A DNA stretch of 64,000 bases from Brasenia schreberi (lineage: Eukaryota > Streptophyta > Magnoliopsida > Nymphaeales > Cabombaceae): NCBI GenBank assembly GCA_036023115.1, contig JAYKKT010000046.1, forward strand, positions 5,416,001-5,480,000, read 5' to 3'. The translations under genes and the position numbers were made by a program. Shown in pieces: positions 35,384 through 56,086 of this stretch; position 1 is the first letter of the stretch, and each line of letters begins with the position of its first letter. A model generated the notes under the pieces. That model ran no database searches, was not told the origin of the DNA, and worked only from the letters and a program-made list of their open reading frames with translations.

Positions 35384-37497
35384 CGAAGAATACAAGATAA
35401 CAAAAGAGTTGTTTTATTCAATAACAACTAAATACGATATTACACCTAAACTACATGTTCAGTTACTACTACAAAAATATAACTCCTACAAAATAAAAGG
35501 AAATAATATAGTAAAACATTTGAACCAAATGTTGGTAATGGCAAGGGACTTAAGATTAGGAAGAGAAACAAACTTTTTTGAGTTACCCTTAAAACTACCA
35601 ATTGAACAAAACCACATGAATACAAATAAAAGAATAAGTTGCTAGTAGCTGAAGAAGAGATCGAAACAAACTCTAGACCAAACCAAAAAAAGAATAAACT
35701 AAATAAAAAGTTTAATAAGAATAATAAGAAAGACGATCAAACTTTTAAGAAATCATAGGAAATTGTTTCTCGTATCAAGTGCTTCAACTATGGGAAGATA
35801 GGGCAACGTGGTCAATCAGAGAAGCAGGACATAATTTGCATGGTTTTATAATGCCTCTACATATATCGTCCAATATCTGGTTGGTGGATTGACTCTAGAA
35901 CAACAAGATATTAGGCCGAAAGGAATATAAATCAGGAGAACATAAGGTGTATATAGAAAATAACACATTTTCAGATATCCTTGATATGGGGTCCTTTAAG
36001 ATTTATATAGAAGGCATGTCGATTGTTTTAACTGATGTATTAATTGTGTCAAATATAAAGCATAATTTGATCTCCGTTCCTGCATTGGTTAAGAAAGGTT
36101 TTGAAGTCAAGTTGGTCCTTCACAAAGTAATCATAGGAAAACATGAAATGATAGCCTTTTCAGAATTGTTCGATAATAAACAAGGTTTGTTCAAATTAAA
36201 TGAAAGAGAAGGATTTTTCTACTTATGCCAATTGTGCTTTTAATATTGATGTGAATGTATGACATAGACTCCTAAGATATATAAGTCTGAAAATGTAGAG
36301 AAAATTATCCGACTTTAACTTATTTCTAGTTTTTCAGAAAAACACCTTTGCTAAATGTGACAAGAAAATATTTACTAAGGAGATAACAAGGGCAACAATC
36401 CTATTAGAAATCATTCACACTGATTTATGTAAACATTTTAGGACAAGAACTTAACGTGAAAAGGCATATTTCATAACATTTATCAATGATTACTCGAAAT
36501 ATAAATCTCTCTTGGTACATAAATTTGAAGCACTTGAAGCATTCAAAAAATATAAGTAGAAAGTTAATCAATTGGGGTATATAATCATAGTCTTGAGATC
36601 GGATAGAGGTAGTAAATATATCTCTACATAAATTCTAGAATTCTATAAAAACTATGATATTTTAAAGCAAAATACAATGCACATAACACCTCAACAAGAT
36701 AGTATAGTAGAAAGATATAATATGACCTTACTGAATATGATTAGGTCCATGTTAATAGACGCATCTTTGACAAGGGTATTTTGAAGAGAAATAGTAAATA
36801 CAACTGTGTATATTCTAAACAGAATACCATGTAAAGTTGTATTCTTTATGCCATATGAGATGTGGTTTGGAAGAAAATCCAACATAAGTCATCTCAGGAG
36901 GTGGGGATCTATCACTCATGTGAAAATCTAAGATTAGTGCAACGATAAGCTAGACAACGGATCCTTAAGATGTATATTCATTGAATATCCTAAAGGTTCA
37001 AAAGTATATTATTTTTATCACAAAGATCATGGACTGATAGAGAGTAAAGATATTGAATTTTTAGAAGATACTAAGAATGACATCTTTGAAAATAATGATA
37101 AATATATTGATGATCTAGTAGATTTAGATCAATCATCATTTGAACCTATTGAAGATCTTCCTAAAACAACCAAAACTTTAAGTTGACATAAAAGGCCTAG
37201 GATTGCATCATCCTACTTAAAGGATTATCATATTTATCTTACTCAAGAAGTATGCAATTTAGTAGATTTAGATAAGTTGACTGATAACTTGACTTATCAA
37301 CAGATTATTGACTCATCTGAATCAACATACTAGGAGAAAGTCATGGACGAGAAGATTGAATCCATTGAGAAAAAATAAGTCTGGAAGTTGGCTGATTTGT
37401 CAAGAGGAAGAAAAAGTCATAGGCTACAAGTATGTTCTGAAAAAGAAATATAAAGTCGATGGATCAATCGACAAGTTTAAAGCGAGATTAGTTGCAA

Positions 37498-37650
37498 AGC
37501 CCGAAGGATCTATTATTTGTAAAAAATATTTTCTTAAATGTAAACTTATATAAAATCATATATATGTAACAACCTGAAGGATCTATTATTTGTAAAAAAT
37601 ATTTTCTTAAATATAAATTTATATAAAATCATATATATGTAACAACCTGA
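37498..37650 (+). repeat. 76-bp tandem duplication in copia RT
   Basis: The stretch from GAAGGATCTATTATTTG to ATATATGTAACAACCT occurs twice in a row with only a few differences (about 37500-37573 and 37574-37648). It interrupts the RT frame just before the KAYRLKKSLYGLKQSP-like region. Confidence 0.85.
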
Positions 37651-38110
37651 AGGATATAGAATTGAAGGCCAAGAAGATAAAGTATATAGGCTGAAAAAAT
37701 ACTTATATAGTCTTAAAGAGTCACCTCATTAATGATATTTGACCTTTCAAAATCTCATTATTAATCATGGATTTGTAACCCATGAACTTGACCACTATGT
37801 ATATATCAGGAACAACAGGTGTTCCTTTGTCATCTTATCATTATATGTAGATGACATATTGTTGATTGGAAATGATAATGAGATGATTATCAAAACCAAG
37901 TCATGGTTAAACTCAAGGTTTGAAATGAAGGATATGGGGAAAGCATCATATATCCTGGTTATAAAGATTTCTCGAGATAAAAAATCTAAACTTTTATGCA
38001 TAAGTCTGGAGAGATATATTGATTATATCCTCAAAATGTCTAAAATGGGTGAATGAAAGTCTGTATCATTGCAAAAAGGATAAAACTTTGCAAGACTGAT
38101 TGTCCCAATA

Positions 38111-38788
38111 AATATATATAAAACTTATGTTTGTAACATGCTTTGAGAAAAGATCTTTTGTTATGCCTTTAGTTAAGGGGTCTGCTAACATATCATCTTT
38201 TGGGATATATAAGATAGATATTTCCTTTCTTATAACTATATCATGAACATAGTGGTATTTTAACCATTATATGCTTGTTTTTGGAGTTATCAATTCCACT
38301 CTTAATTAGAGTAATTATTGCATTGTTGTCACAATAAATGACAACTAGCTTGTTGGCTATATCTAGCTTCAAATCACGTATGAAGCGGTTTATCCAAACA
38401 ACACTAATTGCAATCATACAACAAGTCATATACTCAACTTCCTATGTACACAATGCTACACATCTCTGTTTTTTGCATACCCAAGAAACAACTTCACCTC
38501 CAAATAAGAATATTTGTCGTGAGGTTGTTTTGCTGTCATTTTTGTTTCCAACAAAGTTAGTGTCTGATTATCCCACCACTTTTAGTTCATATGCTTGAAA
38601 ACACAATTTCAAGTCATTTGTTCCTTTAAGATATTTTAAAATCCTTTTCAAAACTATCCAATGTTGCCATATAGGATTACTTTGATATCGGTTTAGAAGA
38701 TCAACAACGAAGCTAATATCAGGTCTTGTACATAACATAGCATACATCAAGCTACTCATAGCTTATGCATAAAGAATGTTAGGCTTTG
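38111..38788 (-). repeat. Inverted RNase H/3' end inside the split copia
   Basis: RNase H motifs (AISVVWINRFIRDLKL, YCDNNAIITLIKSG) and the preceding RT-connection motif (MYAMLCTRPDISFVVDLLNR) read on the minus strand. The rest of the element and its 3' LTR read on the plus strand. The segment matches 6015-6680 of the minus-strand copia, base order preserved. One junction is after CCCAATAA (38110) and the other directly before the LTR edge (38788). Confidence 0.88.
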
Positions 38789-38790
38789 AT

Positions 38791-39271
38791 TGTTGTGTAG
38801 GTAAAAAACACACACAAAAGGTAATGATTGAAATAACAATCATACATGAAAAGTGAGAGGTAAAATCAATATGTCAAGATACGAGGCTTGAATGGCCAAG
38901 TGAGAGATGTAACACTGAATATGACCATTCTTGATTGTAAATCAGAGAAAAAGTGTTACATATACAAAACATATACAAGATTTAAAACATATATGTTAAA
39001 AAAGAGGGAAAATAATATGTAATGGAAAGCCCAAACAAGTAAACGAGGAAGATGAAGTCGTGATCACTCTCTATAAATACTGAAGAAAGTAAGATCAAGA
39101 AAATATAGATATACAGAAATCAAAAAAGAGAAATCTTCCTCAAGAAAGCTGTGTGTAGGAAATTGTGTAAACAATCCCTCTCATTCTCTCTTCTTCCCTT
39201 TTTTTACTCTCGAGATCTTCAACGCCTTCCGCTGCAAACTCCGATATTCATACAAGCATCAACGTCCAACA
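38791..39271 (+). repeat. 3' LTR of the split copia
   Basis: 481 bases begin TGTTGTGTAGG and end ...GTCCAACA, so they have TG...CA ends with a TGTTG/CAACA inverted repeat. A TATA box (CTATAAATAC) is at 39071-39080. It matches the partial 5' LTR at 29792-30215. Confidence 0.85.
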
Positions 39272-39907
39272 TTCTGTGTACCAAAGCTTAGCTTATCTCA
39301 CACTAAGTGCTACGTGACAAGGGTGTGGATGCTGGATACGGAAATTTAAAAACCGCGGTTGCAAAAACACACACACCGTATATTATGATTGAGAATTTTT
39401 CGTAAAAACTAAAAGGTAAGGTCTTAACTTTCATAAGTTATTAATTGACATAGAAATAGATTCGTATTCTATGAATTCTGTTCTTGACATGATACAAATT
39501 TCTTCGGAAGTTAAGCTTTCTAATTAAAGTATTTAAAATAGTTACTACTGTACTCGATAGGCTCTCGGTGAAAGAATCAAGTGTGATAGTCTGCCGGTGG
39601 ATTCTTAAATTCTACTGTACTCGATACTGTTATATTAAAATTTGTCTAAAATGCATTCTTTATGCAACTGTAATATGTTGTAATGCTGCTCATATATTAT
39701 TCCCCATCTCACCGTTGGGAATGGGATATGGGATGTGCAGAATGCATGGTCCCATACGACAACTTCTAATATGGAATCTGAATCCAATTAATAGACTACG
39801 GCCACAAGGAGTTACGATTCCCCTGGTTACGCGGCGACTCGAAATAACTTCGTCTTGAAGGTTTTGAGTATGACACAGTTACCTGGCGTGTTCGGGTCTG
39901 CCAAATC

Positions 39908-39968
<61 letters not shown>

Positions 39969-40668
39969 TATATATATATATATATATATGTCCTACCACT
40001 ATTGAGGCTTTCCACTCATGCCCGATGGTTATTTTTTTTGGAGCATGAGATACGTATTTTCCCAAAAGCTCTTAAAGCTTTTTAAAACAGCAGGAAGGCT
40101 AATCAAGGGTTGTGATTTCAGAACTGTTTACTTATTTTCGTTCACTGTATTATGAGAACCAACTGCTTTGGGGATGAGAGACGAAGCCTGGGGAATATGA
40201 GGTGCAGCTGGCCCAAGTGAGTTAACATAGGAGAGTATAGTCAAGCTCGGATTAGCTCGGCCTTACTCTTTTAAGAAGTGATCAGCCTAGCCCAGCTTGC
40301 CAATCGGACAAGACAAAATTGAAATATAAAGAAAATCAGAATTAGCTGGACTTGGAGGAAAAATTAAGATAAGAGCACCACAATGACATTTTACATATGG
40401 AGGACTTGCAATCCTTTGAACAATTCAGTTCTTATAACCACAATATGACAAACAGGAGATCAAATTTATTGCTGCGTAGAACAATCTAATCAAATACATA
40501 ACGAATCATTGAACAAAACCTATGAAGGCCTCCTCTCTTTAACTTGGGGACAAATAAAGAATGAAATTAAGTTCCTTATTTCAACAAAACTAAAGAATGG
40601 ACGGATTTAATGGTGGTAGTCTTATAATTACCACCCTTCTTTTATGCTTCTCTTCCCCTTCGAGGAAA
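39272..40668. other. Intergenic between copia and PME gene 5
   Basis: No gene recognised. It contains a (CT)n(TA)n microsatellite (39907-39988). A TTTATT at about 40466 could act as the polyadenylation signal of PME gene 5 on the minus strand. Confidence 0.35.
39907..39988. repeat. (CT)n(TA)n compound microsatellite
   Basis: About 58 bases of CT repeats followed by about 20 bases of TA repeats. Confidence 0.95.
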
Positions 40669-42406
40669 TTAGGCTGTGAAGGGCACAGTAGTCTTCGGCA
40701 GCCAAACATCTCCTTGCACGAAATCGGAAAGAGTGAAGGCACTAGCATCTTTTGCAGTCATGACATGAAATCCAGTCCATTTAACTCTTCCAGTAGTGGC
40801 CGCGCCAGCGCCGCGGTTGCTATACTCACCGTAATATAACGTGCTAAGTGCAAAGTTACCGGACCAAGGCGTCCAGCCGGCAGGGTCGATCAAGCCACCC
40901 AGATTGGATTGCATGAACACAGTTCTTGAGTATTCCCTCCATGGCCTTCCCAGATACGTCTTGACACTTGAAGTGCGCCCGGCGAGATCAGCAGCGGCCG
41001 CGATGTTGCAATTGATTATGGAAATGCCGGTGTTCTGGTTCGGATCACTTCTGCCTTGTGCCGTCAAGGTGTTGAACTGTCCGCTGTTAGGCAGCCTGGC
41101 GTAGATATTGCAGTTCTGGAAGACGACGGCCGCGTTGCCGAATATGAAGTCGACCGTGCCGTAGATGTCGCATTCTCTGTAAAATTGGCGGAGTGAGTGG
41201 GTGTAAAGAGTGTCTTGGTATCCCTCGAAGCTGCATTTGTAGAAGGCGGAGAGGTCTGCGCCGTTCCTCATTGCCACCGCTTGGTGCTTGGCTGCGCCGG
41301 CTGTGTTGCGGACCGTGAAGCCAATACCAACAAATCCTTCTCCAAGTACAGCTGCGAAAAAGATAAGGAGCCTTTTAGTACTTTTCCACGGCAACACAAG
41401 ATAACATTATATATATGCGTGTGCGTGCGCGTGTTGAGAGAGAGAGGGGTCGCTCACCTAGAGTTGCAGAATTGAAAGTGGTGGAGCCACCAACAACGCT
41501 TTTGCTGCCAGTGATGATGGTCTTGCCGATCCCGTCTCCGACCATCATTATATACTTCTTTTTCTTGTCTATGGTCACATACTCTTGGTAGACTCCTGCT
41601 TTCACGTTGATGAGGTAGTAACCCTTGCTACCGTCGTTGGTGGTAGGAGCAGCAGCGATGGCCTCATTGATGGTGCGGTACTTTCCAGTACCGTCCTGCG
41701 CTACCACCACACTGCCCACCGTCTGCAAAGCCATCCTTCTCTTCTCTGCAGACCGGAAGATGCGCTTGTCAACCCACTGCGGTACACCATCGGCCCCGAC
41801 TCTAACCCCGTCCAGCAACTGACGGCCCAGCTTGGTGGCCTTGCTGTTCTTGAAGGGCTTAGAGTGGGTGAGCATGGCCAGGGATACACTATACAGCTGA
41901 GTTCCATTAACCAATGGTGCATAGAGCTTATGACCGCGTTGGAGGAAGTTAGCCTGGGTGAGCCCATCCAAGCAAGTCTGCTGGTTGGTGACTATGCCGC
42001 TCATAAGGGTCTGGACTAACTCGGCTTGGTCAACAGGCACGGTGGTGTTGCCGTTGGAGTTGAGGGTGGATAAGGAAGACAGCAGGAAGTCTGTGGATAA
42101 CTGAGAAAGAAGGAAGCAGTCACCGAGCGCACCCGATGCTTGTTGAGGAAGGGAGGCATTGTCTCTCATGGTTTGGTCTATGAGGGACGAAAACCTAGAG
42201 GATTGAACCAGGGACTTCCTGACGAGGTATTTTCCATAGTTATAGAGATTAGAGAGTGACTGAGTGGGCAATACGGACTTACAGAAGGAGGGATCGGTGG
42301 TCACATTACATGCATTTTCCGGCGTGACCGCAGGCGAAGTGATATTCTGTGAGAAAGAGGAAGAGAAGAGCAGAGAAAGGAAGGTGATGAAGGTGACTAG
42401 CATCAT
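40669..42406 (-). CDS. Pectin methylesterase with PMEI pro-domain (PME gene 5)
   Basis: On the minus strand, exon 1 is 42406-41458 and exon 2 is 41351-40669, giving 543 residues. The 106-base intron has GTGAGC and CGCAG ends at the conserved phase-1 site. A signal peptide covers about 1-19. PMEI cysteines are C33, C42, C97 and C145. RQLL (195-198) is a typical subtilase processing site before the pectinesterase domain, which begins at about 232. Q340, Q362, D363 (GYQDTLY), D384 (DFIFG), R452 and W454 (LGRPW) are complete, so it should be catalytically active on pectin. Two ATGs are adjacent at the start; the first is used here. It is a close relative of PME genes 2 and 3 but in opposite orientation. 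Confidence 0.94.
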
Positions 42407-42462
42407 CGTATACTTATTGTTCGGCTTGGAGTTTGTATGTGTTAGACGAAGGTGGCAAGGGT

Positions 42463-42472
42463 TATTTATATA
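42463..42472 (-). promoter_or_regulatory. Putative TATA box of PME gene 5
   Basis: The minus strand reads TATATAAATA, 57-66 bases before the start codon at 42406, the same spacing as in PME genes 1 and 2. Confidence 0.55.
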
Positions 42473-43154
42473 TGATGGGGATGTACGAGTGTGGTGTTTT
42501 ACTTTATATATATGTATTGTTTATTGACAAGAGAGAAAATGATTCAACAGTTGAACTTTCAATGCCTTGCCGCACCCTCACTCTCGCCTTCTCTTCGTAA
42601 CGTGGACCAAATGTAGCTCAGCCGGAACCACCTAGGAACGTAGGTCTAGTATAACGCGGTTTACTCACATTCTAATTCTGTGGTTATTTGGATATTCACT
42701 CTGTTATTGACCATCAAGGTTCGTGCTGCTTGTGGTTTGGCTATGTACTGAGCTCATTTTTGTGTAACTATTTATTTTTACAAGCATTAATTATGTATAT
42801 ATATTAAAAAGCCATGTCAATATACCCAATTGGTTGCACATGGATGTACAATCTAATGATCAAATGTATTTTCAGCGAAAACCAGTTAAGGAAAGATGGA
42901 TTTGTGGCATTTGCTTGTGAAGACTTCAACGTTTGGTTCAGGCTAAGCTTGATTCACAAGCCACAAACAGCCTTTGCTCGGCTCGAGCAGCTTGATTACG
43001 ACTTGTGGTGGGAACTTATTGACCTGTACTATTGGCTCCTCACCGACTCGGTTTGAGATTTCCTCCCCAGCTAGTTTCAAGAAACAAGATGCCATTTGCA
43101 CAGAGCCTCTGACTGCATTAAATAATGTTGGAGTCAACAAGTGCTCCAACCCAA

Positions 43155-43157
<3 letters not shown>

Positions 43158-43242
<85 letters not shown>
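43158..43242. repeat. (CT)n(TA)n compound microsatellite
   Basis: About 42 bases of CT followed by about 42 bases of TA repeats, the same arrangement as at 39907. Confidence 0.95.
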
Positions 43243-43245
<3 letters not shown>

Positions 43246-44499
43246 TGCGTGTGTACCTCAAACGACGACTGAAGTTGGCTGCAGCAAAGGCACGCATTGA
43301 CATTTGAATGGTCAAATGTAGAGAAATGTTGACTTTGTTTGTTGCTTTAAGGAAAAGAATATGGGATTTAAGGAAATCTCTCTCTTGTGATATGAGAGCA
43401 TATGTTATATTTCTGAAACCTTAGACAAACCCTACGAACTTATATATATATATATCACCCATTGATGAAATGGATTAACATAGACCCAACCCGAATAAGT
43501 TTGAAGCTCTATTCAATTTGATATTTAATTATCAGAGTTAACCACGCTGCAACGAAAGAAAGACAAATAGATCAACTCAAAACCAAAACCACTCGTATCT
43601 ATACCAGGTGGGGTTGGAAAATGGAAATTAACAGACGTCCAAGTTTAACCATTCCGAATTTGATGAACCAATGAAGCGAGTGAAGAACTCCGGCCCTTGT
43701 TCCTTTCTTACGATGCTAGCCTTCATCCCCATTTTCTACAATGGAATAGAACTTATTGGAGTTAAGACCTGGTTCACCCGAACTAACAATGCCATGGGTA
43801 TGTGGTATCGTCGGAATCTTGTCACAATGGATGGGTCGTTTCTGAATCCGGTGGTCACTATTCCGTCGTCTCTTACCAAACCGAGTCTTGCCAAGGTTTA
43901 CAGCAAGCCACCACCACCAGAGTTTCCTAGTACGCCTTCGCGGCCTGGCTTCGAATCCTTAGGACTCACAGATCCCGCATCCAAGCTACTCTCCTCCTGC
44001 TGGAGAACTCGGGACTGTTTGTGTACATTGGAAGGTAGGCTCGAGATTCCCGTTGTTTTATATCCGTATTAATTGAACACGGAGATAATACTCAATTTAG
44101 AAAAGCAACAACGCATAATTTGATCATCATGTCAAGATCTCTTAAAGATGTTTTATAAACATGGAGGAGACACATCTCTTACAAGATTTCGACTCATTAA
44201 ATATAAAGCTCTTAATTTAAAATATTAAATTTCACTTTATATTAACCATGTTTTTCCAACACCAACTAGTCCACTGTGGTGGATGTAGATTTAAGGCTTG
44301 GCGAACTCCAAGGCACCAAGTTTTGAAAAATAAAAAGAAAAGTGTAGCCCATGGTTGAAGCTGTGGGTGATAAGGATAGTCCACGGCATGCAGTTTTTTT
44401 TAATAATAGATTCCATGCTAGGATCGTCGGTTGCAATTCCAATTTTGAAGTCTAAACCATTTGACATTGGAGAAAAGAATTTTAAAATTGAAATTTAAA

Positions 44500-44502
<3 letters not shown>

Positions 44503-44543
<41 letters not shown>

Positions 44544-44917
44544 GAACTGGTAGCTTGCAATCATCCCTTCCAGTTTCGAGCTAGTGTTTTAGATCCATGA
44601 AAGGAGAAATCGGAACCGAACTGGGTGGTCTCCGGTTATGGGTTCAGTTTTAATGGTTTTAGTTCCAATCAGTTCCTGACCCGATTCAATTATGATTGAA
44701 ACTGTCGGGCCGTATCTACGTCTGTGTGTAGCGTTGGCAGTTTAACGTTTAGGTTAGGTCTCATGATTATGGCATCTAAATGGTGTCTTTTTCAGGGAAT
44801 AATTCTCATAGAAGCGGAACAAAAACATGTCTAAAAGATTTGCTTTTAGGATTATGCCTGCCAAACCCATACTTATTTGCTCTGCTCCAAACGTGAGCAA
44901 ATGAACATTCAATCATC

Positions 44918-44970
<53 letters not shown>
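44503..44970. repeat. Two (TA)n tracts flanking a degenerate repeat
   Basis: TA runs at 44503-44540 and 44921-44970. Between them lies the ACCGG-rich degenerate segment noted for this interval. Confidence 0.9.
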
Positions 44971-44975
<5 letters not shown>

Positions 44976-46198
44976 AAGAAAGATATGAAATAACCACCAC
45001 CGAAAGGGAAACCATGGAAGTCGGTTCTTAATGATCGTGTTGAATCCAAAGAGAATATCATGTTATTATAAAATTCCATTAGAAATGTACGTGAGAATCA
45101 CCATGCTGATTGGATAGGTTTTATTTGCTTATGATTGTTCAAATATCTTACTTTGACGAAAACATCTTTTAATCATGCATGATAAAAAATTTATGTAGCT
45201 GACCCCACTTAGTGCGGAAGGAGGCTTCATTTTGGTCTTGGTTTTGGCTGGAAGAATGTGTGCTTTGATCTCTATAATAGGTTCTTAATTCACTGCAAGT
45301 GATCTTTACGATGATTTTGATTAATTTATTTCGATGTGTTAAGTACCCACACATATATATAGATTCATGAGAGCAACTTTACCTAATAACCAGGCCAAGC
45401 CTTCTCATTAAGGGTCCGATCTCTCTAGGGTTATTTCCTATTCTCCAAGATGTCATTCTTTGCGTCCTCACAAAGCAGAAAATCCTCAAAGAGGACGTGG
45501 TTTTGGGGACCAACAGCGGACTGGACCAAGGTGGAGACGTTCTTGGCACCAAGTACATCCAACCAAGGGCCACCACCCAGCAAGAAAATTGAGCCGTGGG
45601 CAGTAAACTCTCAGAGCAAACAGCAACCCGCCATTAACGACTGTCAAGCATCATCTAATTCTGCTAGGACTAACGCAGATGTGCCTGCCATGGAAGATCT
45701 TTTCTTGTAGCTTTTAAGTATGTTAGTCTGGAATGTGAGTTTCATAGATCCGTAGCTTTTTCTCAATCTAGGATGACGAGCTTGATGACGGACGTGGTTG
45801 TATTTGTTATCTGCAAGTTACTGGTTGGTGTTTAATGAGATGGTGGGTTTGAAAATGGATCAGCTGTTCCAATCATAAAGAAATTAGGCAGGGCATCGGC
45901 CGGAATCAGGACTGGTCATAGACCTAGAATTGGAACTTGGTGTTCTTTTTTTTTCGAGTCCGGTTCGACAAAAGTGATGGTTCAAGTTTTTTTTTTTTTT
46001 TTTTAATATTTTAGGTTATTTAATGACAATTATTTATAGATAATGACGAATGATATTTTTTATGTATTTTATTTACATTTTTAAATTTTAACCGTCTAAC
46101 AATATTAGTACACTTTTTATACTTTTGTAAATATATTTTATTTATATTTTTAAATTTAAATATTAACCATCTAACAACATAAGTGCATATACCAGTTC

Positions 46199-46200
<2 letters not shown>

Positions 46201-46247
<47 letters not shown>
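46201..46247. repeat. (TA)n microsatellite upstream of sucrose synthase
   Basis: 47 bases of TA repeats, about 285 bases before the sucrose synthase start codon. GATACG/CGAATACG motifs follow it at 46268-46290. Confidence 0.95.
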
Positions 46248-46251
<4 letters not shown>

Positions 46252-46532
46252 GTATTTAGTACTTATTACGATACGGATCGAATACGATATTTTAGAACGT
46301 TGATTGACGGTTTAGCCAAACGAGGGGCGCGCGTCTGGAAAGGTTAGCGAGAAATAAACGCTGAGAGCCATGTCCGATATAACGGCGTCTCGTCTTCCAA
46401 CGTGACGCGTTAAAACCACGCAGACCAGCCAACGTCTACGACGGATTATCCGATCATTCGTTGGCTACCGAGTGCGATAAAGGAACGAACGATACCCTAA
46501 TCGTTTTCGCCATTGGTGTTTCAATTTTGGTG

Positions 46533-54366
<7,834 letters not shown>

Positions 54367-54570
54367 GTATGTTTTCTGCAACCTTTTTTATGTAGATATT
54401 TGTTCTGCCTATTTCCAAATTGCTTTTAGCTTTTGATATGCTGAATCCTAATCCTATTAGCTTACTAAGCAGCTGCAGTACATTCTTGTAGTGGTATATC
54501 TTAGTTTTCATACTGAATCAGTGTTTTGAGCATCTGAGAATGAATGATTAACATAATCTTATGATATCAT

Positions 54571-54907
54571 TGTTAACATGTAATAGGGCGGGCCACTAGG
54601 GCCCTGGCCATCCAGTTAACCGTTGGGGAGATCTTATCGACAACCATGCTGGCCATTCAGTTGCTTACTACTTTCTTCTCTCTCTCACTTCTTGTAATGT
54701 TTGCTCTATAAATAGAGCTTCAATCAATAAACACCACAAGCTGTCTTGCACAGCCTTTTGATTCTTGATTTGGCTCACTCTCTTGATTCTTTGACTCTTG
54801 TTGTATTCTTGACTTGAGACATCCATATTTGGATGCTTTTATATATTGATGATTTCTAACATATTGACATTTTATGACTTGGCCGATTCAACATTCAAGC
54901 ATCAACA
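54571..54907 (+). repeat. Copia 5' LTR
   Basis: 337 bases, beginning TGTTAACATG and ending ...CATCAACA, with TG...CA ends. A TATA box (CTCTATAAATAGAG) is at 54714-54727. Confidence 0.8.
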
Positions 54908-54917
54908 AATATTTATA

Positions 54918-54933
54918 TGGTATCAAAATCTCG
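54918..54933 (+). other. Copia primer-binding site
   Basis: TGGTATCAAAATCTCG, ten bases after the LTR, resembles the initiator-methionine-tRNA complement (TGGTATCAGAGC) used by copia elements. Confidence 0.75.
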
Positions 54934-55103
54934 TTTTGAAGAATTCAAGTACATCGGGAAGCGTGCCAAGATTACAAAGTTCATGAAATTGCTTAAAATT
55001 TGAGGTAACACTAAGACCTTTGATTTTTGTCTAAAATAGAGAGCAAAAATTAATCTTTTAGATGTATTCTTGACTAAAAATGCTATCAAAGTTGGGTAAG
55101 AAC

Positions 55104-56086
55104 CAATGTTATAAAAATCGTATTGTATGATATGATACGATTTTGTCATGTATCGTATAAATATATGGTATGATACAGGGCATGTATCGCTTATCGCGAT
55201 TTATCATGTCGTATCGTACGATACAGGGTGTATCGCATCGTATCGTAAAGTCTATGTTGATTTTTCTGTTATAAATTTTGGAAATCCAAACTTGTAGATT
55301 TTATTTATGCTTCTTCTCAAACCATTTTTCACGTAATTTCCTTGCTTTAAGATCTACTTTGTTCTTGTTGATTTCATGGTTTATTCACAAGATTCTCAAG
55401 TATTTCATCTAATCAAACTCCCCATCTCTAGGGTTTTTGTGAAATTCATGTCATACATCTTTCCTTTGGCATTCTATCATATTTTTTATTTGAAAATTTT
55501 GGGGGTTTTGTAGATTTTGTGATTCTTAACCTCTAAAAAGTCTTTTTCTTCTTGTTGATTGTCCACTCTTGTATTAATGGCTTCCGATCGAGTCGATCCG
55601 ACTTGAAAGTATTATACTCCGGTGCCTATGAAGGTAATAGGCTTGTGAACAAGTGCATGTTTTGCAATGCTGTAAAATATGGTGATATTTCTCGTATGAA
55701 ACATCACCTTGTGGGAATGAAGAAAGATGCTAGTGCATATCCTCGGGTTCCTGAAATAGTGAAGTATTAGATAGAGCATGTATTAGAGGTTTCGAAGGAG
55801 AAGAAGAGATTAAGGGTGAGAGAGGGTAGAAATAGGTGGTTGGAATATGTCTTAACCATTTCAAGATGCTTCTGCTAAATGGATGTATGGTAGTGGTGGT
55901 GATGAATTCTATGGCGCAACTGAGCCTGAGATGTGTTATACAAGTTTTGTTCATTAATTTTAAATTTTTTTTTATTATTATTATTATTTAAAAATTGTGT
56001 ATCATACCGTACCGTATGATACGGTATGATACAACCGTATTGGTGCCTAGTGCGATACTTGCACCGATACGGTTTTTACAACATTA
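55104..56086 (+). mobile_element. Non-autonomous hAT-like element with BED-finger remnant
   Basis: Terminal inverted repeats are CAATGTTATAAAAATCGTAT and, reversed from the right end, TAATGTTGTAAAAACCGTAT. Flanks GTAAGAAC (55096-55103) and GCAAAAAC (56087-56094) agree at 6 of 8 positions, fitting the 8-base duplication of hAT. Inside, near 55640-55770, lies KCMFCNAVKYGDISRMKHHL and then PRVPEIVK, a BED zinc finger as in plant hAT transposases. The rest of the transposase is missing. Subterminal GATACG/CGTATC motifs are dense at both ends. Confidence 0.75.

Larger units (their letters stand above)
35378..39271 (+). mobile_element. Split copia element, 3' half
   Basis: It begins inside gag (FEEYKITKELF, KLHVQLLLQKYNSY). 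It continues through the protease and gag-pre-integrase region (35947-36243, LISVPALVKKGFEV), an integrase with stops (36400-36900) and reverse transcriptase (37308-38056, SLYVDDILL). It ends in a 481-base 3' LTR. A 76-base tandem duplication lies in RT, and the RNase H/3' end is inverted (38111-38788). Gag start and 5' LTR are at 28397-30215 on the other strand. The element is long dead. Confidence 0.88.
42473..46200. other. Intergenic between PME gene 5 and sucrose synthase
   Basis: No gene I can support. Two plus-strand ATG frames are long for the context but match nothing I know. One is 43671-44072 (133 residues, with a proline-rich KPPPPEFPSTPSRPG). The other is 45450-45710 (86 residues, ending VPAMEDLF, GC-richer than its flanks). 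Either could be a displaced exon. The GGTTCAG/CCGGTT-rich degenerate repeat at 44540-44700 resembles those at 13700 and 24150. Microsatellites are listed separately. Confidence 0.35.

Noticed and set aside
43671..44072. A 133-residue gene
   Set aside because: True ATG and open frame, but no family motif, no promoter or splice context, and a location in repeat-rich DNA.
45450..45710. An 86-residue gene
   Set aside because: GC-richer and protein-like, but unrecognised and isolated; not supported as a gene.
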